64,000 nucleotides of DNA from Saprospiraceae bacterium (lineage in GTDB: Bacteria; Bacteroidota; Bacteroidia; Chitinophagales; Saprospiraceae), in the NCBI GenBank assembly GCA_022841745.1, contig JALHQW010000014.1, forward strand, positions 1 through 64,000, written 5' to 3'. The position numbers and the translations under genes are program-made. The notes under the pieces were generated by a model, which saw nothing but the letters and a program-made list of their open reading frames with translations, was not told the DNA's origin and made no database searches. Positions 1 to 9,019 of the stretch are shown here, one piece after another. Position 1 is the first letter of the stretch. Each line of letters opens with the position of its first letter.

Positions 1-213
1 AACCATGGTTGTATATTGCCTAATGCAATCTCGAATAGTTGTTTGCTGTTCATGACTTTTTTAAGGCGAATTTAGAAATCATGAACTATACTACCCACAC
101 GAAATCACGAAGAACCAGATTTCTGTTCAAATTAATGTCAAGCCGTTGTTTATATTGATGATATAAATAGGTACCCCTGTCGCGCTGCCATGTAATTGGA
201 GTTGTATTGAATG

Positions 214-350
214 GAGTGCTTAACAAAAATATGGGTCGCTTTCTTGGAGGATGGGTTTGAGTGCCTTTCATTTCTTTTGCAGCAGCCGGGTTTGATAACC
301 CGGCCTCTCAAAGGGGCTTCTGCTCAAACCCATATTTTTGTTAAGCACTC
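214..350. mobile_element. MITE-like element with 23-bp terminal inverted repeats
   Basis: The ends 214-236 and 328-350 are perfect 23-bp inverted repeats (left end begins GAGTGCTTAACAAAA). The element is flanked by an exact 9-bp direct repeat TATTGAATG at 205-213 and 351-359, as expected for a target-site duplication. It is 137 bp and has no coding capacity. Inside are a second, 11-bp inverted repeat (251-261 with 323-333) and an 8-bp-arm palindrome at 285-304 (GCCGGGTT/AACCCGGC). Non-autonomous transposable elements have exactly this architecture; no transposase that could mobilise it lies in the window. Confidence 0.8.
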
Positions 351-392
351 TATTGAATGGGTATAATTGGGCAAGAATCGTCAAATAGAAAT

Positions 393-435
393 GCCCACGT
401 TCACTAAACCTTTGAAGGTTTTAGTAAACGTGGGC
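393..435. repeat. 43-bp imperfect palindrome
   Basis: The two arms start and end with GCCCACGTT / AACGTGGGC and meet at AACCTTTGAAGGTT; one mismatch and one extra T break the symmetry. It lies about 60 bp beyond the stop of the response regulator gene that ends at 495 on the reverse strand, so it could act as a transcript end, but there is no clear T-run. It resembles the other short palindromes of the window. Apart from this, the MITE-like element and a short sequence at 91-112 that recurs at 4414-4435, I see nothing in bases 1-494. Confidence 0.6.
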
Positions 436-494
436 ACAGTAATGTCGGATATATATTTGGTGGAAACTATTAGCCTAACCTGGAAGGCAAGCGC

Positions 495-1139
495 TCAAAC
501 AATCTTCTCTTTTAGTGCCTTCAGCACGGCCTCCGTCTTGGAGTTCACCTGCAGCTTTTCGTAGATATGCCGGATATGCGAGCGCACGGTGTCAATGCTG
601 ATGAAATGCTCATCGGCGATGAGCTTGTAGGAATAGCCCTTGACGAGGCTCTTGAGGATGTCTTGCTCCCGTGGCGAGAGGTCGTAGTCCTTCGACTTGG
701 CGACGGGCTTTTCCTGCTGGAAAAAGAACAGCACCCGCCGAGCGATGCTGGAGGTCATGGGCGAGCCGCCGTTATGTACGTCGTGGATGGCAGCGATGAT
801 TTCCGTGGGGCTGATGCGCTTGAGCAAGTAGCCAGATGCTCCGTTGCGGATGGCCTGGAAGATGCGGTCCTCGTCCTCGAAAACGGTGAGCATGAGCACC
901 TGTGCCTCAGGCCTTAGCGCCTTCACCACTGGCGTCGCCTCGATGCCGGTGCGGCCCGGCATGTCAATATCCATGAGCACCACGTCGGGCTTGAGGCCGG
1001 GGATTTGCATTTCGAGGTTGCTGGTGTCGGGGAAAGCCCCGAGGAGCTGAAGGCCGGGCGTGGCCTGCAACAGAAAGGTCATGCCTTCCCGCAGGTCACG
1101 GTTGTCTTCGTAAAGGAGTATGCGGATGTTATTTTCCAT
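495..1139 (-). CDS. NarL/LuxR-family response regulator
   Basis: This 214-residue protein has a receiver domain at residues 5-120 with the acidic pair E11-D12, the phospho-acceptor D57 (in VVLMDIDMPG), T85 and K107. A LuxR-type helix-turn-helix follows at about 150-210 (LSPREQDILKSLVKGYS, then DTVRSHIRHIYEKL). It should bind DNA as a dimer when phosphorylated. The gene for a HisKA_3-type kinase with a sensor propeller starts 63 bp beyond on the same strand and lies upstream, so the two are very likely one operon, kinase first, and a cognate pair. The target genes cannot be told from the sequence. Confidence 0.93.
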   Translation of the reverse strand: MENNIRILLYEDNRDLREGMTFLLQATPGLQLLGAFPDTSNLEMQIPGLKPDVVLMDIDMPGRTGIEATPVVKALRPEAQVLMLTVFEDEDRIFQAIRNGASGYLLKRISPTEIIAAIHDVHNGGSPMTSSIARRVLFFFQQEKPVAKSKDYDLSPREQDILKSLVKGYSYKLIADEHFISIDTVRSHIRHIYEKLQVNSKTEAVLKALKEKIV

Positions 1140-1202
1140 GTGGCAAATCTCAGGAGGAATTAGGGGGATGAAAATAGCATAAAAGGGTGAAATCAGTCTT
1201 CT

Positions 1203-4200
1203 TTATACACTAACTTTTAATTCCACACTCGTCCCCTCCCCCAATTTTGCTTCCACCTCCAACCTCCCCCCAACATCCGCTGCCCGCTGCCGCATGTTTT
1301 TAAGACCATTCCCACCGCTACCCCCAGCCCCTAAAGGGGAGCGCTCCCCGCCCTGCTCAAACCCCTTTCCATTGTCGCTGATTTTCATCGTCAGCAATCC
1401 TTTTTGCAGCGAAAGGTCGAGCCGCACCTCTGAGGCTTCGGAGTATTTGGCGGCGTTGTTCATGGCCTCCTTGAAGATGAGATAGACGTTCCGGCGCAGC
1501 TCTGGGCCGAGGTGCTGGCCGTGCGCTTCCTCGCCGATATGGGTCTTGAAGGCGATGCCCCTCGCCTCCATCAGCCGCAGGCCGAACTCGGTCATGCGGG
1601 CTGCGAGGTCACCCAACTGGTCGTTCTTGGTTTTCATGGCCCAGATGATGTCCTGCATGGACTCGCTCAGGGCACTGGCGCTTTGGCCAATGCGCTGGAG
1701 CACGGGCGTCACCTGCGGCTTATCGTCGCCCACCTGTTGCGAAGCAAACTCGCTGAAAAAACGGATGCTGCTGAGGGTGCTGCCCATCTCGTCGTGGAGG
1801 TCACGGGCGAGGCTCTCCCGGAAGGTTTCGAGGCGGTGTCGCTGCTGCCGCCGCATCCACCAGATGCCGAACAGGATGGCCCCGCCGAACAGCACGAGGA
1901 ACAGCTTGAAGTACCACCTTTTGCGAAGCGGAGGAATGACTTTAACGGGTAAACTGATGCCCTCCTCGTTCCAGGTGCCTTCGCTGTTGGCGGCCTTGAG
2001 GTGGAGCGTGTAATTGCCGCCGTCGAGGTTGGTATAAGTGGCCACGGGGCGGTCGGTATAGACCCAATCCTCGTCGAAGCCATCGAGGCGGTAGGCGTAC
2101 TGGTTGCGCTTGGCGGGGTTGAAATCGAGGGCGGCAAACTCCACGCTGAGGAAGGTCTCGCCGGGGCGCAGCACCACGGGTCCGGCTGGGTTTCGCTCCT
2201 CCTTCATTACCCGAAGGGAAGTAACGGCAACGGGCGGCGGTGTCAGGTTCAACCGTAGCTGCATTGGGTCGAAATGGACAAAGGCATTGTCGAAGCCGAT
2301 TAGTATCTCCCCATCGTCACTTTTGGTCATAAATAACTCGATGGCGTTCGACTGCAGGCCGTCCGTTTTGCCAAAATAGGTGAAGGACTTCGTGGAGGGG
2401 TTGAAGCAGTGCAGCAGGTTGTCGGAGCATAGCCAGATGCGGCCCATGTCATCGTCCACCAACTGCCCGATGTACTCGCTTTTCAAACCCGTGCCTTGCT
2501 GGTATAGTTGAAGGATGTTGCCATCGTAGTCTAATTCGCAGAAGCCCTCCGAAGTGCTTGCCCAAAACCTGCCCTTTTTGTCAATCAATAAGGCATTTAT
2601 ATCAGCGTTGTTCCCGTTTATTTTCAATGAAAAACCCTTGAAAGCATTGGTCTTGGGGTTCCACCTGTAAATGGATTCCCTGGTCAGCAGCCAGAGGTTT
2701 CCAGCGCTGTCCTCCTCCATTTGCCAAATGGTGGTTACAATTTCAGGGTCGTGGGGAAACGGAATGGGCAGGGTGTCGAACCTTGAAGTTTCCGGCTTAT
2801 ACAGCAACATTTTGCGGATGGAAGAGGCAAACCAAAGCCTCCCATCCCGGTCTTCCAGCATGGCATTAATGCCACGATTGGGGGGCAGCGGGAATTCCTT
2901 CCCCTTCCATACCCTGACCGACCCGGTACGGGGGTCGTACCTTTTCAACTGCCCTTTGTCGGATAGCCATACCATGCCTTTGCTGTCCTGTTGCATTACA
3001 CCAATCAAATTGGCGATTTCAGGAAAATCGGATTGGACGAGCAAGCGTGATTTTTTTGCCGATTTGTCCCACTCGTACAAGGCACGGGGCAGGCACAGGA
3101 TAAAATAGGAATTGCCAAGGGGGTCGAGCCTGTTCTTTGCAAGGGAATGGATGCTCAGGTATTCGAGGCCGGGTTTTTTAATGCCAACAAGTTTCTCCGT
3201 GTCGAACCGCAGCGGCGAGGACCAAACCCTCGTAAGCCCAGCCACGGTAGCAAACCACAGCAGCCCGTCCTGTCCGGGGTCTTTCATGGCATTGAAAATC
3301 AGGAAATCGCCCTCGCCATCACTGCCCCAGGGGTCAAGTTCGATGGGATTGAAACCACCGTTTTTTGGGTAAAAAACGCCTATTGTCCTGTTGTTGCCGC
3401 CCGACCAAAAGAACGAGTTTCCAGCGGCGTCCCTGTCGGGAACGAGGTACTCCATGTTCGTGTCAAACTCCTTGGGATAGGGCAGTATTTTGTCGAGGGA
3501 AGGGTCGTACCGGTAAACCCGGTTGGTTGCGGAGGAAAAGAACAGTTCACCGTCCTGCGTTTCGGCAATATCCAAAATCAAGGCACTGAAAATGGAGGGG
3601 TTCTGGTCTTTGTCCACATATACCTTCATTGTTTTATGGTGGGTGTCAAAGCAATATAGGTAGCCACCTGTGGTCATCCAAAACCTGCCCTTGCCGTCCA
3701 GATGGGTGTCGTTGAAGCCCGCCGCCGTTCGGCCCGTGGCAAACCCCTTGCATTGCATGGTTTTTGGGTCAATGGCGAACAAGCTATCGAGGCCGCAGAC
3801 CCAACCTGTGCCGTTCTTATCAAAGGAAACCGCCCCGAACCACGAGTCCTGGTCGAGTTTCACGCCGGGCATGGGCACCCTTTCAAAGTGCAGCCTGTCC
3901 GTGTCGAGCCTGCAAATGCCCCGGTAGGTGGAGACCCAGAGGTAGCCCTGCGGGTCGAGGCAAAGGCCGTAGATGAGGTTGTCGGGGAGGCAGTTCTGGA
4001 TTCCCGGCTGGTGGAAGAATTGCCGGAAGCTGCGACCGTCGAAGCGGTTCAGCCCAGACTTGGTGCCCACCCAGAGGAAGCCCCGCTTGTCCTTCGCCAG
4101 GGAGAACACCATGTCGTTGGAGAGGCCGTCCTCGGTGGTGTAGTGGTGGTACGACCATGCACCCTGCTGGGCGTAAAGGCAGCATTGCGCTAGCAAAAGC

Positions 4201-4232
4201 GCAAATACGATGGTGAAACGAAGGCTTTGCAT
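1203..4232 (-). CDS. Two-component propeller sensor histidine kinase (HisKA_3 type)
   Basis: A 1009-residue membrane kinase. Residues 1-21 are a signal peptide. Residues 25-660 carry repeated propeller blades (motifs such as FLWVGTKSGLNRFDG), followed by a Y_Y_Y domain near 670-770 and one membrane span (FKLFLVLFGGAILFGIWWM). The phospho-acceptor is H813 in ARDLHDEMGSTLSSI; the HATPase has an N box at 922-926 and DNGKGF at 953-958. The architecture is that of periplasmic-propeller one-span kinases of Bacteroidota, which signal to NarL-type regulators, and such a gene follows directly. Between the G1 and G2 boxes, residues 960-974 are a Gly-rich insert encoded by a repeat-like sequence. The ligand is unknown. 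Confidence 0.93.
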   Translation of the reverse strand: MQSLRFTIVFALLLAQCCLYAQQGAWSYHHYTTEDGLSNDMVFSLAKDKRGFLWVGTKSGLNRFDGRSFRQFFHQPGIQNCLPDNLIYGLCLDPQGYLWVSTYRGICRLDTDRLHFERVPMPGVKLDQDSWFGAVSFDKNGTGWVCGLDSLFAIDPKTMQCKGFATGRTAAGFNDTHLDGKGRFWMTTGGYLYCFDTHHKTMKVYVDKDQNPSIFSALILDIAETQDGELFFSSATNRVYRYDPSLDKILPYPKEFDTNMEYLVPDRDAAGNSFFWSGGNNRTIGVFYPKNGGFNPIELDPWGSDGEGDFLIFNAMKDPGQDGLLWFATVAGLTRVWSSPLRFDTEKLVGIKKPGLEYLSIHSLAKNRLDPLGNSYFILCLPRALYEWDKSAKKSRLLVQSDFPEIANLIGVMQQDSKGMVWLSDKGQLKRYDPRTGSVRVWKGKEFPLPPNRGINAMLEDRDGRLWFASSIRKMLLYKPETSRFDTLPIPFPHDPEIVTTIWQMEEDSAGNLWLLTRESIYRWNPKTNAFKGFSLKINGNNADINALLIDKKGRFWASTSEGFCELDYDGNILQLYQQGTGLKSEYIGQLVDDDMGRIWLCSDNLLHCFNPSTKSFTYFGKTDGLQSNAIELFMTKSDDGEILIGFDNAFVHFDPMQLRLNLTPPPVAVTSLRVMKEERNPAGPVVLRPGETFLSVEFAALDFNPAKRNQYAYRLDGFDEDWVYTDRPVATYTNLDGGNYTLHLKAANSEGTWNEEGISLPVKVIPPLRKRWYFKLFLVLFGGAILFGIWWMRRQQRHRLETFRESLARDLHDEMGSTLSSIRFFSEFASQQVGDDKPQVTPVLQRIGQSASALSESMQDIIWAMKTKNDQLGDLAARMTEFGLRLMEARGIAFKTHIGEEAHGQHLGPELRRNVYLIFKEAMNNAAKYSEASEVRLDLSLQKGLLTMKISDNGKGFEQGGERSPLGAGGSGGNGLKNMRQRAADVGGRLEVEAKLGEGTSVELKVSV
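1321..1358. repeat. CCCCTAAAGGGG-type repeat inside a kinase gene
   Basis: The stretch contains the palindromes CCCCTAAAGGGG (1329-1340) and GGGGAGCGCTCCCC (1337-1350). It encodes most of the Gly/Pro-rich residues 960-974 of the histidine kinase, exactly in the lid between the DNGKGF and GNGLKNM motifs, where related kinases usually have a short linker. The reading frame is kept. I recall closely similar CCCCTTTAGGGG-centred repeats from intergenic DNA of other Bacteroidota, which is memory and not a search result. Confidence 0.5.
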
Positions 4233-4448
4233 TTGGCAAATTTCTTTTTTCCAAGCTAAAAAGAAAAATGCCGACGTAGGAAATCGGCATTATTTGCTGT
4301 CGCAAAGATGCGGCAAAGGTCAAACTTCCTTGTATCGCATTTTCATGTGAAAACAGCAGCTAAATGATAGTGCTTATCACTATTTGGTGCTAATCATAAT
4401 CCATAATAAGCAGGTTACCCACACGAGGTCACGAAGCAGCATATTCTT

Positions 4449-6932
4449 TTACTGCTGTGGGGTAATTACTTCGATTTCAGTGGCATTCCCAAACTTGCTG
4501 AACTGGAGGGAATACACGCCTTCGGGCAATTGTGGGGCTTGGATAAACATCCTGCCACTATTGCCCGCCCGGTCAGCAGCTGAGACCACTTCTCCAGCTT
4601 CGTTCACCAATTCAACATGCAGGTTGTTCCCTTGAATGATGTTTACAGGTATTTCAAAAGCTCCACCGCCCCTCCAATAAAAATAATGGTCTAGTGGAGC
4701 TACCAAGTCTTCTTTACGGTAGAGTGGTTCGAGGATGACCTGGTCACGCCCACTCAGAATATTGAGGTCGCACATAATGCATTCCCGTATGAGTTCCAAT
4801 TTGTTGGGTGGTGCGGTTTGGTAGCATTTGCTGTCGAAACGCAGGAAATAGGTCATTTGCAAGTTGTAATCCAAAATTTGGTTGGGAAAAGCAGCTTTAA
4901 TTTCAATCAATAAATTATTCGAGCGGATGTCCGCAAGCAGCACTGTGAAATAGCTTTTATTGACGTGTGATTGCAAAAGCGCCCCATCGGAGAACACCCT
5001 TATATTGACCTCAGTGTTCAAATTAAAAGTAAAAGCCGAACGGAAACAACGGCCAGCCGGTGCTTCCACGGCAGGCATATAGATATTGAAATAGTCCACA
5101 TCATTGTAGGGGAAAATGCTCAGTTCCCTGACATTGAGGCGGGGCTTGGAGCCGGGCAAATTGAAATTCCAAGTGTTGAGCGGCGTGGCACCTGCGACGG
5201 AATTGTTGTTGTTCGGGGAGGCAGGGTTTGGGTTGCCGCCGGGTCGGTCAAAGCGGTCGGGCTGCCTCGGCACGGTATAAGGGCATAGCCCCACGGCGCA
5301 CCAAGCCTTCACAACCTCGCCCACTTCTTGCGAATTCTCACCGTATAAGTCTTTAGCAGCATAAATGGAGCCGTTTCGGGCGTCCTTAAAGTTCGAGGTA
5401 GAGGTCAGGTACCGTGTCATGGTGCGCCAAGCAATTTTGCGGGCTTTCACCATACCGATTCCATTGATGCTGTATTGCGTTCCCAATTCGCTGTTCGTAC
5501 CCGCGCCGCCATCGGTGAGCAGGGCGAACCAGCGGTTCTGCACACAGCCATTGGTGTGGGGGTCAATACTGTTTGGTGGCGATTGCCAAAAATTGCCCTT
5601 GTAAGTATCCGGCTGGTTGTAGGTCTTGGGGTTTTTCAAATCCCTGCACAAATAGGGCGCAGTGCAACCCTTGTCGTCTGCGATGACCCATTCCTTGCTG
5701 GCAGCACCTTCAATCCATTGCTCCACCATTTGCCCGAAGATGTCACAGAAGGATTCATTGAGCGCTGAAGATTCCTGCGTGGTATCATACGTCAGCTTTG
5801 AGGAAGTTTCGATTACGTTGTGCATGAACTCGTGCCCCACGACGTCAAGGCAATTGTAGTCGTCGTTGTCGTTGCCAGCATTCGCCAAGCCGATGCGGAT
5901 GCCCCCGCCGCCTCCAGTGGCATTGTGCCCGTTGTTCCGCATGTTCGGGTCGTTATATATCGTCATATTGGCGTTCTTGCCATCGTAGCCCGTCCTGCTG
6001 TGGATTAGGCGGAAATAATCGTAGCAGACCCATAATCCCCAAAGTGAAGTGACAACGGAAGGGTTGTTCCCCACCCAGTTGTTGTCTTCGTCAGAGATGT
6101 CCACGTTCTTGCTTTTAGAGTCCAGCAATGAGGCCCTCAGTAAGTTGCCGTTGCAATCGTCAGTGAGGTAGAACCGCTCTCCTTTTTGCTGGGTGTTGAA
6201 ATTGCGGATGCCCCTGAAATTCACCGGGCCAGAAGCTGCGAAGCAGGAGGGAAACAGTGGGAACTCCTTTATGACACCACCTTCCAGGGCATGGATGTAC
6301 ACCTGCCGGGAATTATCGAGCGGGGTTACATACACCTTGAACACCCAAGCAAGGCGTCGCTCTGCCGCAGTGCTGGCGGGGTCTTCTGTAAAGATGAGCT
6401 TGCCCTTGGGCCGGTAGCCTGCTTTGGCAGTGGAGTCGTTCTCAAAATCGGCAATAAAAGCATCGTCCCGGTAATACCGCTCTGCCGGAATCCGGGCGCT
6501 GACGATGCGCCAAGCCTCTTCTTCCGAAATTCTTGGCTCGGTTGTTTCAGGCTGAAAATCGGGCACCAGGTCACCATTGGCGGAGAGGGCCCAGTTGTTT
6601 TTTGCCCTCACCAAAAACTCCATGTTCTCCACTTCGACCTTCTTGAAAAACTGACGATAGCGCAGGTGTGAAATGCCCAACGAGTCCGTCTCCTCGGATT
6701 CCATCACCATTTCATTTCCTTTTGGTAGGTGAAAAACGCCAGCGTAATCCTTGAAAAGCGTTTTTGGGTTCACCTTCGCCTCTGGCTTAAAATCAATCCA
6801 ACCAGCCACTTCCATTGGCGCAGCAATGTCCGTGATATTGGCAACGCTCGCTCGTTTGCATGAAATGAAACTCAACAAGGCTGCCGTGAAAAGTAGGGAA
6901 GAGGTTTTGGACAATAAGTTGATTGTTTTCAT
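4449..6932 (-). CDS. M4 (thermolysin)-like zinc metallopeptidase, lipoprotein
   Basis: The protein of about 827 residues starts with a lipoprotein signal (lipobox LSFISC), so it is probably anchored in a membrane or exported. A propeptide-like region with FTLP-like and PepSY-like features occupies about residues 45-220. The catalytic domain has the zinc motif HEFMH in DVVGHEFMHNVIETSS, a third ligand glutamate in SALNESFCDIFG, and the M4 catalytic-histidine region DPHTNGCVQNRWF. The tail ends in a beta-rich segment (PEGVYSLQF) like a sorting or pre-peptidase C-terminal domain. Two starts lie 9 bp apart (6941 and 6932); the second puts MKT directly before the hydrophobic stretch. It stands alone on the reverse strand. 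Confidence 0.88.
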   Translation of the reverse strand: MKTINLLSKTSSLLFTAALLSFISCKRASVANITDIAAPMEVAGWIDFKPEAKVNPKTLFKDYAGVFHLPKGNEMVMESEETDSLGISHLRYRQFFKKVEVENMEFLVRAKNNWALSANGDLVPDFQPETTEPRISEEEAWRIVSARIPAERYYRDDAFIADFENDSTAKAGYRPKGKLIFTEDPASTAAERRLAWVFKVYVTPLDNSRQVYIHALEGGVIKEFPLFPSCFAASGPVNFRGIRNFNTQQKGERFYLTDDCNGNLLRASLLDSKSKNVDISDEDNNWVGNNPSVVTSLWGLWVCYDYFRLIHSRTGYDGKNANMTIYNDPNMRNNGHNATGGGGGIRIGLANAGNDNDDYNCLDVVGHEFMHNVIETSSKLTYDTTQESSALNESFCDIFGQMVEQWIEGAASKEWVIADDKGCTAPYLCRDLKNPKTYNQPDTYKGNFWQSPPNSIDPHTNGCVQNRWFALLTDGGAGTNSELGTQYSINGIGMVKARKIAWRTMTRYLTSTSNFKDARNGSIYAAKDLYGENSQEVGEVVKAWCAVGLCPYTVPRQPDRFDRPGGNPNPASPNNNNSVAGATPLNTWNFNLPGSKPRLNVRELSIFPYNDVDYFNIYMPAVEAPAGRCFRSAFTFNLNTEVNIRVFSDGALLQSHVNKSYFTVLLADIRSNNLLIEIKAAFPNQILDYNLQMTYFLRFDSKCYQTAPPNKLELIRECIMCDLNILSGRDQVILEPLYRKEDLVAPLDHYFYWRGGGAFEIPVNIIQGNNLHVELVNEAGEVVSAADRAGNSGRMFIQAPQLPEGVYSLQFSKFGNATEIEVITPQQ

Positions 6933-7020
6933 GATTGACATTTTTGATGTTTGACAAAATTGAAGTTCTGGGAATTTGTCATTGGGTAGGGCTCATCCGC
7001 TAACACCATGTCTCAGACAA

Positions 7021-7050
7021 GACTTTCCAAGTTCGCAAACTTGGAAGGTC
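7021..7050. repeat. 30-bp palindrome
   Basis: The arms GACTTTCCAAGTT and AACTTGGAAGGTC flank the loop CGCA with a single mismatch. It lies in the 586-bp gap between the metallopeptidase start and the next gene and is not next to any stop codon, so a terminator role is unlikely. It belongs structurally to the short palindromes described elsewhere in this window. Confidence 0.65.
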
Positions 7051-7289
7051 GAACGTCAAAAGTTAAAACGAAGAAAATAAATACAATGGTGATAAGTGCT
7101 GTCCTTCCTCATTTGGTGTATGGTATAAAGTGGTGGGCTTCGTAGGATCGGAAGTTTGAATGGAAATGCGTGGAAAGGTATCACTAATAAATAATCGGCA
7201 TATTGTTGTCACCTAATTTTTTTTAGATTTTCACTACCTTCAAGCCATAGATTTGTAGATGGGGGTAGCCCCGATTGGCCGCTCGGCCT

Positions 7290-7330
7290 TGCCCTGTAGC
7301 GTCGGGTTTTAAACCCGACGCTACAGGGCA
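7290..7330. repeat. 41-bp perfect palindrome with one-base centre
   Basis: Twenty-base arms (left starts TGCCCTGTAGCGTCGGG) mirror each other perfectly around the single base T7310. It has no T-run and no neighbouring stop codon. With the palindrome at 7021-7050 it is the only structure I can see in the gap 6933-7518; the rest of the gap looks like ordinary AT-rich non-coding DNA that should hold the promoters of the metallopeptidase and of the forward gene at 7519. Confidence 0.8.
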
Positions 7331-7518
7331 GGGCAAGAACGGGAGCGGTGCAGCCAGGCACGAGAAGTAATATAGCGGTATCCTGCCGTTGGTTGTTCGC
7401 CTCAAAAACCACTTGTATTGGCGGGCAGGAAAAAGTGCCTAGCTTTTTGTAAAAACAATATCGAAAATAGCTGCACCTTTCGCTGCATAAACGGCGACTT
7501 CACCAACAACAAAGCCAA

Positions 7519-8088
7519 ATGGATTACAGCTTCTCAAAACGCATCATCAAACATTCGGCATACAATGAAAAGGAATACAGTGAGCACACCAAGGTCTATA
7601 ACCTTTTTGAAAACGGGAATACCGTCGGCAAAATGGTGATGGGCCCGATTGAGAAAACCATAGAGGTGGACACTGGCAACTACGAGATGGGGGACCGTTC
7701 CTTTATAGTGAAAATGATTGTGGAGCAACCCACTGGTAAGGAGGTTGGAAGATACTTGTTCCCGGTCTTCAGTGGTTGGTTTGGCGTGCGGGACAAGCTG
7801 GTGCTCGATGGCATTGAACCGATGCAGTTCAAGGAGAACAGGATTCGGGACATATTTAAGAAAGCCACCTGGGGGCAACATGAATTTGAGTTGACGAATG
7901 CCCTTGATTCCGTTTTGTACCGATTCAAGATAGATTTGCCTTTTCTGCGATTGACTCCTTTGCCCATGTTCGAGTTTACGGGCAAAATTGAAACGTCCAC
8001 CGACAACAAATTGCTATTGTTGGCAGGATGCTGTTTGATTGAATGGGGATTGGAGAAAAAAGAAATTGCTTCAAATACAACGGACTGA
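7519..8088 (+). CDS. Protein of unknown function, 189 residues
   Basis: I do not recognise this family. The protein has no signal peptide. Beta-rich segments (NTVGKMVMGPIEKTIEVD, then EVGRYLFPVFSGWFGVRDKL) dominate residues 25-170, and a short hydrophobic stretch LLLLAGCCLIEWGL closes it, which loosely recalls tubby/LURP-one-like folds; that comparison is weak. It begins at an ATG after an AT-rich leader, keeps normal codon use, and has no operon partner: the next genes downstream are about 930 bp away on the other strand. I regard it as a real gene because the overlapping reverse frames give only low-complexity proteins. Confidence 0.65.
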   Translation: MDYSFSKRIIKHSAYNEKEYSEHTKVYNLFENGNTVGKMVMGPIEKTIEVDTGNYEMGDRSFIVKMIVEQPTGKEVGRYLFPVFSGWFGVRDKLVLDGIEPMQFKENRIRDIFKKATWGQHEFELTNALDSVLYRFKIDLPFLRLTPLPMFEFTGKIETSTDNKLLLLAGCCLIEWGLEKKEIASNTTD

Positions 8089-8260
8089 ATTGGCATGATT
8101 CCCAGTCAACGGGTGATACCTGCCAGCTTAATAAATAGCCTTTTTCTCTAAGCCATGCTCCATTAAGACGATGCCAAGGCTTCTGGCTGTGCTAAATATG
8201 GGCAGGGGCCAAGTTACATGGGAGGTCGTCGCCTGACTGCCCTCAGTACATTGCCAGACC

Positions 8261-8406
8261 CTTTCAGGGTGACAAAGGGGAAGTGGCCACCATAGGCAAT
8301 CTTTCTAAGGTACGTCACTTTTTTTTGAGACAAAGAAAACCAAAGAACCTTGCCCACCAACACAAGATTTCTAATGCCCGGCACTTCCCCTTTGTCACCC
8401 TGAAAG
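8261..8406. repeat. Long inverted repeat, 25-bp perfect arms
   Basis: Bases 8261-8285 and 8382-8406 are perfect inverted copies (left arm begins CTTTCAGGGTGACAAAGG) separated by 96 bp that code for nothing obvious. I could not find a target-site duplication, so it is either an old MITE-like element or another kind of repeat. It is the first of several palindromes in the 931-bp gap 8089-9019, which contains no convincing gene on either strand. Confidence 0.7.
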
Positions 8407-8482
8407 TGCCTGTCCACGTCCTAAGGGAAGTGCCGTTCATTTGCAGCCTGCCCGAAGTTGTGCACATTAAGCTAATGCAGTT

Positions 8483-8517
8483 TAGTGTCGGCGTGACTCG
8501 AAGTCACGCTGACACTA
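8483..8517. repeat. 35-bp palindrome
   Basis: Sixteen-base arms TAGTGTCGGCGTGACT and AGTCACGCTGACACTA surround the loop CGA with one mismatch. No T-run follows. It is a short stand-alone palindrome of the type seen at 11948, 28880 and 32431. Confidence 0.7.
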
Positions 8518-8710
8518 GGCACTAACCTTGGTAAGACTCCGCTTGGCAATCGATGGACTTGGGGCAGTAGAGGATAATTTTACGCACTCATAAACAACCC
8601 CTCCATCCCCACCATTTCGGCTTCCCCTGATTGCATTGCTTTGTGGAGGATGGCGGATTCTGCTTGTCTGCCAATGAGTGCCTTTGTCATGGCTTGCTGC
8701 TTGATTTTGT

Positions 8711-8803
8711 GGTTTTAGCTCGTTATGTAAAATCATTTCCAGCTAAAACTGTCAAAAAAATGGGGTTTTAGCTGGATATAAAAAATCATTCGTAGCTAAA
8801 ACC
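8711..8803. repeat. Two tandem related hairpins
   Basis: Two copies of a unit of about 40 bp lie side by side, at 8711-8750 and 8764-8803. Each begins GGTTTTAGCT, ends AGCTAAAAC, and contains AAAATCATT in the loop, so each folds into a hairpin and the pair is a diverged direct duplication. Function unknown. Confidence 0.65.
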
Positions 8804-8900
8804 ACTATTTCAGCAGCTCAATCGCCCTTTCCAAAACCACACCCCTCCGTCCGCCATCGTGATCTGGATATAATGGTATTGGAAGTGGTCAAAATGGCAG

Positions 8901-8941
8901 GCCAAGACTTGACAGATTTCAAAAACCTGTCAAGTCTTGGC
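8901..8941. repeat. 41-bp palindrome
   Basis: Fifteen-base arms GCCAAGACTTGACAG and CTGTCAAGTCTTGGC are perfect. On the reverse strand the apex reads AGGTTTTTGAAATCT, almost the same as the apex AGGTTTTTGAAACCT of the palindrome inside the monooxygenase gene at 28880-28912, which suggests common descent. It is about 80 bp from the stop of the membrane protein gene that ends at 9020. Confidence 0.75.
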
Positions 8942-9019
8942 TCCCGCCTGCAATTCGTCGGCTCACCTTGATGAGGGAATGAGCGGACGCTTTTTTATAA
9001 AAGCGCAAAACGTTCTTTT

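Noticed and set aside
3702-4193. 163-residue forward frame over the first propeller kinase
   Set aside because: Antisense shadow of the signal peptide and first propeller blades.
7209-7412. 67-residue reverse frame over the 41-bp palindrome
   Set aside because: The frame exists because the palindrome has no stop; no start signal or motif.
8711-8803. CRISPR or attachment site
   Set aside because: Only two imperfect units without spacer pattern and no integrase nearby.
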